DNA of 5,627 nt from Caldifarciminota bacterium 4484_100 (GTDB lineage: Bacteria; Hydrothermota; Tepidihabitantia; SM23-42): the NCBI GenBank assembly GCA_002049785.1, contig MUKB01000090.1:1-5627 (forward strand), given 5' to 3'. The translations under genes and the position numbers were made by a program. Positions 1 through 5,318 of the stretch are shown here, piece by piece. Position 1 is the first letter of the stretch, and each line of letters opens with the position of its first letter. Below the pieces are notes generated by a model. It was not told the origin of the DNA, searched no databases, and saw only the letters and a program-made list of their open reading frames with translations.

Positions 1-303
1 GAGATCAAATCCTTATTGGAGAGAGCAGAGAAATATTTGAGAAGTGCCAAAATACTTCTTGAAGAAGGTGATTATGAATCTTCTGTTTCAAGAACTTACT
101 ATGCGATGTTTTATTCAGCGCAAGCTGCCCTGCTTACAAAGAATTTATCATTTTCATCACATAAAGGTGTAATTTCAGCTTTCGGCGAACATTTTATAAA
201 AACTGGTATTTTCCCGAAAGAAATGGGAAGAGAATTCAACAGGGCTTTTGAGATGAGACAGATAGGGCAACATATTTTACTAAAGACATCCTTATTGGTT
301 TAG
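1..303 (+). CDS. HEPN-domain (UPF0332-like) protein, 5' partial, probably frameshifted at its 3' end
   Basis: The frame is open from base 1, reading EIKSLLERAEKYL, so the real start lies before the window; the TTG at 16 is probably internal. Family-typical HEPN features are the helix LRSAKILLEEGDYESSVSRT, the YYAMFYSAQAAL core, SSHKGVISAFGEHFIKTG and the NRAFEMRQIG segment. In related proteins RQIG is usually followed by an acidic-Tyr pair and a last helix of about 30 residues. Here the frame instead gives QHILLKTSLLV and stops. Another frame from about 270 to 386 reads TYFTKDILIGLADLIKNRED, which could be the displaced last helix, implying a one-base loss near 268-272. HEPN proteins of this type often sit next to a minimal nucleotidyltransferase in toxin-antitoxin-like pairs. 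Such a partner, if present, would be upstream and unseen. The family call is good; the cellular role is unknown. Confidence 0.75.
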   Translation, partial: EIKSLLERAEKYLRSAKILLEEGDYESSVSRTYYAMFYSAQAALLTKNLSFSSHKGVISAFGEHFIKTGIFPKEMGREFNRAFEMRQIGQHILLKTSLLV

Positions 304-320
304 CAGATTTAATAAAAAAT

Positions 321-335
321 AGAGAGGATCAAATG
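321..335 (+). promoter_or_regulatory. Ribosome binding site and orphaned start codon for the methyltransferase
   Basis: A purine-rich AGAGAGGA (321-328) lies four bases before an ATG at 333-335, the best initiation signal ahead of the methyltransferase. The ATG frame runs only 18 codons to a TAG at 387. The methyltransferase-like reading lies in another frame starting at 335 or 338. This supports a one-base loss just after the start codon and does not support the ATG at 413 as the original start. Confidence 0.5.
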
Positions 336-412
336 AGGAATATCCAACCTATTTTTCAAAGCTCAGCAATCTTCGCCGCAGAATCGTAGAAGATTTACCC
401 ATTGAATCAGGT
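335..412 (+). other. Displaced N-terminal coding segment of the methyltransferase (no in-frame start)
   Basis: In the frame of the downstream methyltransferase the sequence is open from 323. From 335 it reads EEYPTYFSKLSNLRRRIVED and then LPIESG, directly before the motif I strand. This looks like the usual N-terminal helix of a small class I methyltransferase, which packs ahead of the SAM-binding loop. No ATG, GTG or TTG exists in this frame between the upstream TAG at 320 and the ATG at 413. The segment is therefore either translated from the ATG at 333 in an uncorrupted version of the gene or lost from the protein. Confidence 0.6.
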
Positions 413-1087
413 ATGTGTATTCTGGATGTTGGTACCGGCTACGGGTTTTTTACGATAGAACTTGCAAAGCGCGAACCTAATCTTAAGATTGTAGGAGTTG
501 ATATTTGCCAGAATGATGTTGTGAATGCTAGAAAGAATGTTGAAAAATGTAATCTTGGAGGCTGTATAGAGGTTGTCGAGATGGATGCTACTGCGATGAG
601 TTTTCCCGATGAAAACTTCGATATGGTGGTTAATTTCTTGGGACTGGAAGATATCCATATGACCAGAGGTAAGTCCGGTGTGGAAAAAACTTTCTCTGAG
701 GTGAATAGGATTTTGAAACCTGATGGCTATTTTTGCTTCACCGTAATGCCTCCGGAAGAGATGGAGACCGAGGCCCAGAAAATTGAGGTGGTCCTGTTCT
801 CCTATATCTGTAATGCCAGATGGTTAAGTGCTATGGAGTATGAGGCTATGTTTGAGAGGACAAAATTTAAATTAATCGAGAAAAAAAATTACTATACAGG
901 AAAGAAACTCACGGCGGCACAGGCAAGGTCTGAAATCAGATTTGCCTGCGAGAATGTCCCGAAGATTTACGGGATCAATACCCGATCTCTTGATGAGGTC
1001 TGGACTAAATACGGCAAGGAGATAGAAGAGAACGGGTTGGGACATTACTCCAAGGTTGTTCTTATGATTGCTCAGAAAGTGAGTTAA
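413..1087 (+). CDS. Class I SAM-dependent methyltransferase (N-terminus probably cut by a frameshift)
   Basis: The protein has a Rossmann-type SAM-binding fold. Motif I is ILDVGTGYGFF (residues 3-13 from this ATG), the acidic end of strand 2 is VGVD (D30), EMDAT is at 57-61, FPDENFDMVVN follows at 64-74, and LKPDGYF at 101-107 marks the strand-5 region. Starting at 413 would place the glycine loop at residue 6, which is too close to the N-terminus for a stable fold. The gene probably began at 333, and about 26 more residues are visible in frame upstream. The C-terminal half (about residues 115-224) carries no substrate signature I recognise, so small molecule, lipid or protein targets are all possible. 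The next gene starts 222 bases later behind its own promoter, so this gene belongs to a separate unit. Confidence 0.8.
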   Translation: MCILDVGTGYGFFTIELAKREPNLKIVGVDICQNDVVNARKNVEKCNLGGCIEVVEMDATAMSFPDENFDMVVNFLGLEDIHMTRGKSGVEKTFSEVNRILKPDGYFCFTVMPPEEMETEAQKIEVVLFSYICNARWLSAMEYEAMFERTKFKLIEKKNYYTGKKLTAAQARSEIRFACENVPKIYGINTRSLDEVWTKYGKEIEENGLGHYSKVVLMIAQKVS

Positions 1088-1158
1088 ACTTATTAGAGGT
1101 GATTTCCATCCCGTCTGTAACCCTCGGGTGGTTTGGCAGAAAACTTTAGCAGGAAGCC

Positions 1159-1187
1159 TTGACAATCAATAAAAAAAATTTTATAAT
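1159..1187 (+). promoter_or_regulatory. Consensus sigma-70-type promoter for the lipid operon
   Basis: A perfect -35 box TTGACA (1159-1164) and a perfect -10 box TATAAT (1182-1187) are separated by exactly 17 bases. The spacer contains an A-tract followed by T-tract (1171-1182). Transcription would start near 1194-1196, leaving a leader of about 115 bases before the first lipid gene at 1310. The downstream lipid genes are co-directional with 0-2 base gaps, and this is the only strong promoter I can find for them. A promoter this close to consensus suggests strong basal expression or control by an operator or leader; no clear operator palindrome is visible. Confidence 0.75.
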
Positions 1188-1195
1188 AGAGCAAT

Positions 1196-1267
1196 ATGTC
1201 TCAAAGAGAGAGAACAATGGAGGCGAAAGACAGTTTTATTCTGACCAGGCTTGGGACTAAATGGTAG
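1196..1267 (+). CDS. Possible leader peptide uORF1 (23 aa, or 16 aa from ATG 1217)
   Basis: This tiny ORF begins almost at the predicted transcription start. It reads MSQRERTMEAKDSF and ends LTRLGTKW before a TAG. The inner ATG at 1217 is preceded by a purine-rich AGAGAGAGAA, so initiation there is more plausible than the leaderless ATG at 1196. Its stop codon overlaps the ATG of the next small ORF (ATGGTAG at 1261-1267). It may be a translated leader or a chance ORF. I see no run of one amino acid of the kind used for attenuation. Confidence 0.25.
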   Translation: MSQRERTMEAKDSFILTRLGTKW

Positions 1268-1317
1268 GTTTCTTAAATTACAGAAGGGAAGATTTCCTCA
1301 CAAAACGAGATGTCTGA
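1261..1317 (+). CDS. Possible leader peptide uORF2 (18 aa), overlapping the phosphatidyltransferase start
   Basis: This short frame encodes MVGFLNYRREDFLTKRDV. It starts inside the stop of uORF1, and its own TGA (1315-1317) lies just past the ATG of the phosphatidyltransferase (1310-1312). The phosphatidyltransferase ATG has only a weak upstream Shine-Dalgarno, so termination here could feed ribosomes to it. The peptide also resembles, by eye, the N-terminus of glutamate synthase small subunits, so it may instead be a gene remnant. Both readings are inference. Confidence 0.25.
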   Translation: MVGFLNYRREDFLTKRDV

Positions 1318-1993
1318 ACCGAATTCAAAAATCAGGATTGGAAAATCATTCGCACTCCATACATTGAAGTATCCCTACCGCATATTCTTAAATTCCGTAG
1401 CTGACCGAATAATTTGGATCCATCCGGATGTGATCAGCTTTGCAGCCTTCTTCATTTCGCTTTTGATCGGTTATCTCTATTTTCGAGCCGGAGACTATCC
1501 GATTCTTTTGTTAATTAATATCTTTTTAATCTTCCTACGGATGACCTTAAATACACTTGATGGTTTGATCGCTTTGAAGATTAACCGAAAGTCTATGGTA
1601 GGAGAAATGGTCAATGCATTACCGGACCGTTATGCCGATCTATTTATAATCATCGGCATAGCCTTATCCCGATTATGTGATCTTAGTATCGGTATGTTCG
1701 CATCGCTTACGGTGCTTTTAGTAAGTTATACCGGGATGCTCGGAAAAGCGATCGGAGTTTCCTGGCAACAGCACGGCCCCTTGGATAAAGTTGTTCGATT
1801 GTTCCTGATTATTCTCGCCTCTCTGATTCAGTTTATACTCAGTATCACTAATCATCCTGCTATATCTCTCTTTAATTGGAGGAGTAGCGTCTTAGAGTTA
1901 TGTATGGTCCTTTTCATCATACTGGGACAGCTTACGATTATCAACCGGGTGCGGGGAATGCTGGATGAGATAAAAAGGAAGGAATCAGAATAA
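1310..1993 (+). CDS. CDP-alcohol phosphatidyltransferase family protein (YnbA/YnjF-like)
   Basis: This is an integral membrane enzyme of 227 residues with about six hydrophobic segments. Family members transfer the phosphatidyl group of CDP-diacylglycerol to an alcohol, releasing CMP. The active-site signature spans residues 81-110: N81-x2-D84-G85-x2-A88, then L89, G98, N102, D106 and D110. Against the standard D-x2-DG-x2-AR-x8-G-x3-D-x3-D, the first and third Asp are Asn and the Arg is Leu. As I recall the YnbA/YnjF-type branch, it also carries Asn at those two Asp positions. The LDK of QQHGPLDK (153-160) recalls the GPMGK motif of the same branch. The ATG at 1310 has a weak Shine-Dalgarno and overlaps a short upstream ORF, so translational coupling is likely. 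In frame the sequence is open back to 1277 without a normal start codon. This is the first gene of the lipid operon. The acceptor alcohol cannot be predicted. Confidence 0.88.
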   Translation: MSEPNSKIRIGKSFALHTLKYPYRIFLNSVADRIIWIHPDVISFAAFFISLLIGYLYFRAGDYPILLLINIFLIFLRMTLNTLDGLIALKINRKSMVGEMVNALPDRYADLFIIIGIALSRLCDLSIGMFASLTVLLVSYTGMLGKAIGVSWQQHGPLDKVVRLFLIILASLIQFILSITNHPAISLFNWRSSVLELCMVLFIILGQLTIINRVRGMLDEIKRKESE

Positions 1994-1994
1994 T

Positions 1995-2906
1995 ATGGAC
2001 ATCAGAATGAGGATATTGAAGGCCGTTTTGCTGACTCTGTTCGGTTATGGTCTGTTTTTGGTTGTGTTGAGTTTTATCTTGAAGGTAATGGGAAGGCCGA
2101 TAAAGAAAATATGGACGAGGTATCTCACCTGGTTCATAATTATCCCTCCCTTCCTCCTGCCTCTTCTTTATTCGAAGTATCTATTTCAGGCTATCTTTCT
2201 GTTTCTCTCCATACTTCTCTTTCGGGAATATGCTAATGTAGTAGGTCTCTGGAAAGACCGTGGCTATGTTACGGTATGTTACATAGAGATTGTTTTTTGT
2301 TACTTTCCCATATTCCTGAATCGATTTGGATTCTTCCAGGTAATCCCTATCTACCTCATCGTTCTGGTACTACTGGTCCCGATTATAAGGGGAGAATATA
2401 AACATATGATTCAAAAATCCTGTCTGGCAATGCTGGGAGTAACCTATTTTGGTTGGTTCCTTTCTCATGTTGCTTTTATGAGAAATATCGATGGCGGCAT
2501 CGGTTACATCTTCTATCTTTTTATACTTGTAATCTCAAATGACGCTGGATCTTATCTGAGCGGAAAAATTTTCGGTCGAACTCCACTGGTTCCGAAAATC
2601 AGCCCAAAGAAAACTAACGAAGGTTTTGTTGGCGGAATTATTCTGGTGATATTTTTTTCTTTCCTGTTTGCCTCTTTCACACCTGAATTCACAATATTTC
2701 ATCGGATTATGCTGGCATTAGTAATTTCGGTTGGAGGCACCTGCGGTGATCTGGTAATGTCATTTATCAAAAGGGACCTTGGTCTAAAGGATTTCGGCAG
2801 GGTTCTGCCCGGCCACGGAGGTCTGCTTGACCGATTTGACAGTCTGATTTTTGTATCACCACTTTTCTTTCATTTAGTAAATCTTCTCTATTCCTTCGTT
2901 GAGTAG
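1995..2906 (+). CDS. Phosphatidate cytidylyltransferase (CdsA family, YnbB-like)
   Basis: This enzyme converts phosphatidate and CTP to CDP-diacylglycerol plus pyrophosphate in the cytoplasmic membrane. At 303 residues with about eight hydrophobic helices it has normal family length. The C-terminal CdsA signature is complete at residues 256-282: SFIKR, the KD pair, PGHGG and LDRFD, which hold the catalytic acidic and basic residues. The preceding cytoplasmic segment SNDAGSYLSGKIFGR (181-195) and SPKKTNEGFVGG (203-214) also match. It starts one base after the previous stop, with AGGAAGGA (1976-1983) as Shine-Dalgarno; an internal ATG at 2007 is an alternative. Its place between a phosphatidyltransferase and a PlsC homologue suggests it feeds a dedicated lipid branch. 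I leave the symbol blank because a housekeeping cdsA probably exists elsewhere, which is inference. Confidence 0.92.
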   Translation: MDIRMRILKAVLLTLFGYGLFLVVLSFILKVMGRPIKKIWTRYLTWFIIIPPFLLPLLYSKYLFQAIFLFLSILLFREYANVVGLWKDRGYVTVCYIEIVFCYFPIFLNRFGFFQVIPIYLIVLVLLVPIIRGEYKHMIQKSCLAMLGVTYFGWFLSHVAFMRNIDGGIGYIFYLFILVISNDAGSYLSGKIFGRTPLVPKISPKKTNEGFVGGIILVIFFSFLFASFTPEFTIFHRIMLALVISVGGTCGDLVMSFIKRDLGLKDFGRVLPGHGGLLDRFDSLIFVSPLFFHLVNLLYSFVE

Positions 2907-2908
2907 TT

Positions 2909-3619
2909 ATGCAGGAACAGAATGAGTGGTGGGTTTATCCGCCTCCTCCAACAATATATGACCGGATCGGAAATAATTTTATAACCCTACTATTCCGTCC
3001 TTTGTTCTATATTGCCTTGAGATTCTACTTCCGTTACTTTCATCATTATCATATAATATCGTATAATAATAAACTGGGAACCGGTGGGAGTGTAATTGTG
3101 GCGAATCATTCAAGTCACCTGGATACCCTGTTGATCTTCTCCTGTTTACCGTTCAGAGCAATCAACCAAACCTATTCGGTAGCTGCAGCCGATTACTTCT
3201 TTGCCAAGCCAATACTGAAGGTTATTGCCCACTTATTATGTAATATCATTCCGATCCGACGTGAGGTAGCCGACCTGAAATCACTATCAATTTGCATTGA
3301 AATCATCAATAATGATGGAACTATTCTGATCTATCCCGAGGGGACGAGAACCAGAACCGGTAGGATGGGTAGATTCAAACCCGGTGTAGGACTACTAGTC
3401 AAAAAAACCCGATGCATGGTTTATCCTGTTTTTATCACCGGCACCTACGAAAGTATGAATTATCGTCGAGTAGTTCCGAAACCGACTCCAATAAAAATAG
3501 CTTTAGGTTCTCCTTTGTCATACCGAATGCTTATCAAGAAAGGTGAAGGAGCAAAGGAGATAACCGAGGTGATTGAGAAGGCGGTTGTTGAACTCGGACA
3601 CAAATTAGGTAAGATTTGA
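2909..3619 (+). CDS. 1-acyl-sn-glycerol-3-phosphate acyltransferase (PlsC/LPLAT family)
   Basis: The family acylates lysophosphatidate at sn-2 to give phosphatidate at the membrane surface. All four acyltransferase motifs are present: NHSSHLD (66-72) with the catalytic H67-x4-D72 pair, IPIRRE (114-119), YPEGTRTRTG (142-151) for glycerol-phosphate binding, and VYPVFITGTY (171-180). A hydrophobic segment at about residues 23-41 can anchor the protein. At 236 residues it is of usual bacterial PlsC length. E. coli YnbC, by contrast, is much longer with an added hydrolase domain. The ATG lies two bases after the CdsA stop, so the genes are almost certainly cotranscribed and coupled. Its product is the substrate of the preceding cytidylyltransferase. 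The acyl donor (acyl-ACP or acyl-CoA) cannot be told from sequence. Confidence 0.92.
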   Translation: MQEQNEWWVYPPPPTIYDRIGNNFITLLFRPLFYIALRFYFRYFHHYHIISYNNKLGTGGSVIVANHSSHLDTLLIFSCLPFRAINQTYSVAAADYFFAKPILKVIAHLLCNIIPIRREVADLKSLSICIEIINNDGTILIYPEGTRTRTGRMGRFKPGVGLLVKKTRCMVYPVFITGTYESMNYRRVVPKPTPIKIALGSPLSYRMLIKKGEGAKEITEVIEKAVVELGHKLGKI

Positions 3620-3967
3620 ATGATGACTAACTATAAATCTATATTATTGTTTCTTCTCGCCGCATTTATGGGCGCTTTGGGTCAGTATCTCTACAAGACT
3701 GGTGCTGAGCAGTCGTCTGGTAATTTAATACTCCTGGTGAGTAATTTCCGGGTTCTCCTGGGAATATTATGTTACCTGATAATTATGGTTCTATTTCTAT
3801 TTGCCTTCAAGTTGGGCGGAGCCCTCACGGTTCTTTATCCAGTATATGCTACCACTTTTATATGGGCTCTACTAATAGGCTTTTTCTTCCTCGGAGAAAA
3901 GGTCACCTTGGTTCAGATTATCGGCGTTCTCCTCATCGTGCTCGGAGTTTATTTGATTGCAAGATGA
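3620..3967 (+). CDS. Small DMT/EamA-family membrane protein (ArnE/ArnF- or SMR-like), candidate lipid flippase subunit
   Basis: The protein has 115 residues and four hydrophobic helices at about 8-24, 37-63, 66-91 and 97-113, the size of a single DMT half that works as a dimer. Helix 1 reads GALGQYLYKTGAE. It lacks the membrane-embedded Glu that small multidrug resistance exporters such as EmrE use, while the Gly-Gln-x3-Lys pattern recalls ArnE/ArnF and small EamA proteins. Helix 3 holds LYPVYATTFIWALLIGFFFL, followed by GEKVT, typical of the family. The ATG directly abuts the PlsC stop; a second ATG at 3623 is equally possible. Position behind three phospholipid synthesis genes suggests it flips the operon's product or a lipid-linked headgroup. 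That is inference, and transport of another amphiphile is possible. Confidence 0.8.
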   Translation: MMTNYKSILLFLLAAFMGALGQYLYKTGAEQSSGNLILLVSNFRVLLGILCYLIIMVLFLFAFKLGGALTVLYPVYATTFIWALLIGFFFLGEKVTLVQIIGVLLIVLGVYLIAR

Positions 3968-4054
3968 TTGATAAAAACAGAATATAAGCCAATCAGGATA
4001 GTCAGCACTCTATTTGATGAACAGGAAGGAACACCGATTCAGCCTAAAGAGTGA
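3968..4054 (+). CDS. Possible 28-aa small ORF or gene remnant
   Basis: Directly after the DMT stop, the same frame stays open for 28 codons from a TTG (3968) to TGA (4052-4054), reading IKTEYKPIRIVSTLFDEQEG and then TPIQPKE. The mixed, protein-like composition is unlike the purely hydrophobic gene before it. There is no proper Shine-Dalgarno apart from possible coupling to the DMT stop. I do not recognise it. It could be a small protein, the edge of a deleted gene, or chance. Confidence 0.25.
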   Translation: MIKTEYKPIRIVSTLFDEQEGTPIQPKE

Positions 4055-4064
4055 AGTTTATTGA

Positions 4065-4853
4065 TTGATCTTGATGGATAAGATTGAACAGAGAAGGGCT
4101 GTGCTAAGGCCCTTGATTGCTCAGGCCCGTCCAGGGCTCATTGTCGAGTTCGGTTGCGGCAGCGGATTCGTTCTGGAGATGCTTTCAGAACGATATTCCA
4201 ATAGTGTCATTGTCGGCGTGGATAGGAGATTTGAACGGTTGAAGAATGTTACTGAGAAGGGTTTGAAGAACACTGCTCTGCTCTCCGGTGATGTCTCCGG
4301 ATGTTTATTCCTGGATGAGACATTCGACACAGGACTCTTTATCGCAGTTCTCCATGAGATATTCTCCAGACTTGGAGTGGAAGGGTTGGTTCGAACCTTT
4401 GAAATAGCCCACGCGGTATTGAAGAAGAACGGGATTCTACTCATTCAAGATTTCCTCAAACCCGAACCAGAACCGGTAGAGTTGATCTTTCGAAGTGAGG
4501 CGATTGAAAGAAGATTTTACCGTTTCGCCCGGGAATTTCGACCCAGAAAGGTGTGGTATGAGGCGATTGATGGCGGCGTGAGGACAGATGTTGCGGATGT
4601 GGTTGAATTTGTGAGTAAATGTCATGCGGTTGAAGAGAAGCATTGGCAGGAGGAGATGAATGAAACCCACTTCTTCTTCACTGAATCCGAGTATTTAGAA
4701 ATACTCAGGAGGGTCGGTTTTACTGTCAGGGATGCAAAAAAGGTTCAGCGGATCGAAGACTGGCGTGCCGAGATTGGAGATACCATTGAGGTTAGGTCTA
4801 AACACCATTATCCTGATCAGTGGATTCAGTTGGTCCTGAAAAAAGAAGATTGA
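4065..4853 (+). CDS. Class I SAM-dependent methyltransferase, substrate unknown
   Basis: A complete 262-residue Rossmann methyltransferase. The SAM-binding loop is VEFGCGSGF (27-35), strand 2 ends in VGVD (D53), GDVSG (75-79) lies at the adenine side, FDTGLFIAVLHEIF (87-100) matches the strand-4 region, and LKKNGILLIQDF (119-130) the strand-5 region. Residues 130-262 are a long charged extension, rich in Arg, Glu and aromatic residues, with no membrane helix, so the enzyme is cytosolic or peripheral. A TGA at 4062 fixes the upstream limit: the start is TTG 4065 (GTGAAG eight bases upstream) or ATG 4074 (residue 4), which has no clear binding site. It lies 97 bases after the lipid operon without its own obvious promoter or an intervening terminator, so readthrough is plausible. 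A lipid-headgroup methyltransferase role is only a guess from context. Confidence 0.82.
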   Translation: MILMDKIEQRRAVLRPLIAQARPGLIVEFGCGSGFVLEMLSERYSNSVIVGVDRRFERLKNVTEKGLKNTALLSGDVSGCLFLDETFDTGLFIAVLHEIFSRLGVEGLVRTFEIAHAVLKKNGILLIQDFLKPEPEPVELIFRSEAIERRFYRFAREFRPRKVWYEAIDGGVRTDVADVVEFVSKCHAVEEKHWQEEMNETHFFFTESEYLEILRRVGFTVRDAKKVQRIEDWRAEIGDTIEVRSKHHYPDQWIQLVLKKED

Positions 4854-5311
4854 TATCCCGGGGTCTCGGGGTTTTTGGTCCAGCCTACCGATATATGCTG
4901 GAAAATGATACCCATGCTCCGGGTTCAGTGGATCGGGTCCTGATGGAGAATATGATTCGACTCGATACAGCGAGTGTTGAGTATCTTTATGTTCACTACA
5001 CACCATTGGTTGTTGGATATAAGAAAGGTGACCGACCACAACTTGAACAGTATTTAGAGAATATTACATCCGGATGTCGGCATAATGAGGAGAGGGTCGA
5101 AGCGATTGCCCGGTTCACTGCGGGGATAAAGAATTATATGAGTGAAGACCCGGATGCGATTCGGTTCGGTGGGACCGAAGAGGAGATTATTGGCTGTGCC
5201 CTGAGTCAGATTGCTGGATTTCCATCCCGGCTCGTCTATCTTGCCGATACTGAAAAGGCATATTCAGGCCATGCAATCATCGAGGTCTATCATAATAAGG
5301 CCTGGGGTTGA
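4850..5311 (+). CDS. Transglutaminase-like domain protein, internally deleted and truncated; probable pseudogene
   Basis: The start is taken as TTG 4850, which overlaps the methyltransferase stop and follows AAAAGAAG; ATG 4895 and GTG 4820 (inside the methyltransferase gene) are alternatives. Recognisable parts, counted from 4850, are YLYVHYTPLVVGY (45-57), the acidic GGTEEEII (107-114), AGFPSRLVYL (122-131) and SGHAIIEVY (139-147) with the expected catalytic His at 141, then AWG at the end. Active family members have the nucleophilic Cys about 15 residues before the G-[IF]-P-x-R strand, within a WC-containing segment. Here GGTEEEII runs straight into GCALSQIAG, so roughly 13 residues with that Cys appear deleted. 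The frame then stops at WG, just where the catalytic Asp (usually W-G-x-V-D) should follow. Two of three catalytic residues are thus absent. It may be a decaying gene or a non-enzymatic domain. C116 is in the wrong position to replace the lost Cys. Confidence 0.68.
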   Translation: MISRGLGVFGPAYRYMLENDTHAPGSVDRVLMENMIRLDTASVEYLYVHYTPLVVGYKKGDRPQLEQYLENITSGCRHNEERVEAIARFTAGIKNYMSEDPDAIRFGGTEEEIIGCALSQIAGFPSRLVYLADTEKAYSGHAIIEVYHNKAWG

Positions 5312-5318
5312 CTTTAAA

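Noticed and set aside
1113..1135. Possible transcription terminator after the first methyltransferase
   Set aside because: AACCCTCGGGTGGTT can form only a very short stem and is not followed by a T run, so it is too weak to call.
872..1165. Reverse-strand open frame of 97 codons
   Set aside because: It lies mostly antisense to the methyltransferase, has no recognisable domain or binding site, and the + strand frame has clear SAM-binding motifs.
2909..3619. Full YnbC-type acyltransferase-hydrolase fusion
   Set aside because: The protein ends at 236 residues with only the acyltransferase domain; no hydrolase domain is present here or in the next gene.
3620..3967. EmrE-type small multidrug resistance exporter
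   Set aside because: The conserved membrane Glu of helix 1 is absent, and the operon context is phospholipid synthesis; a general DMT/ArnE-F-like call fits better.
3769..3987. A + strand 72-codon frame inside the DMT gene
   Set aside because: The DMT frame has four well-formed membrane helices here; the alternative frame shows no domain-like pattern.
3968..4064. A promoter for the second methyltransferase
   Set aside because: TTGATA at 3968 and TATAAG at 3983 are only nine bases apart, and TTGATG at 4014 has no -10 box at the right distance.
4121..5039. Three reverse-strand open frames (4121-4444, 4437-4670, 4695-5039)
   Set aside because: All are antisense to the second methyltransferase and the transglutaminase-like gene, with low-information translations rich in Pro, Ser and His typical of shadow frames.
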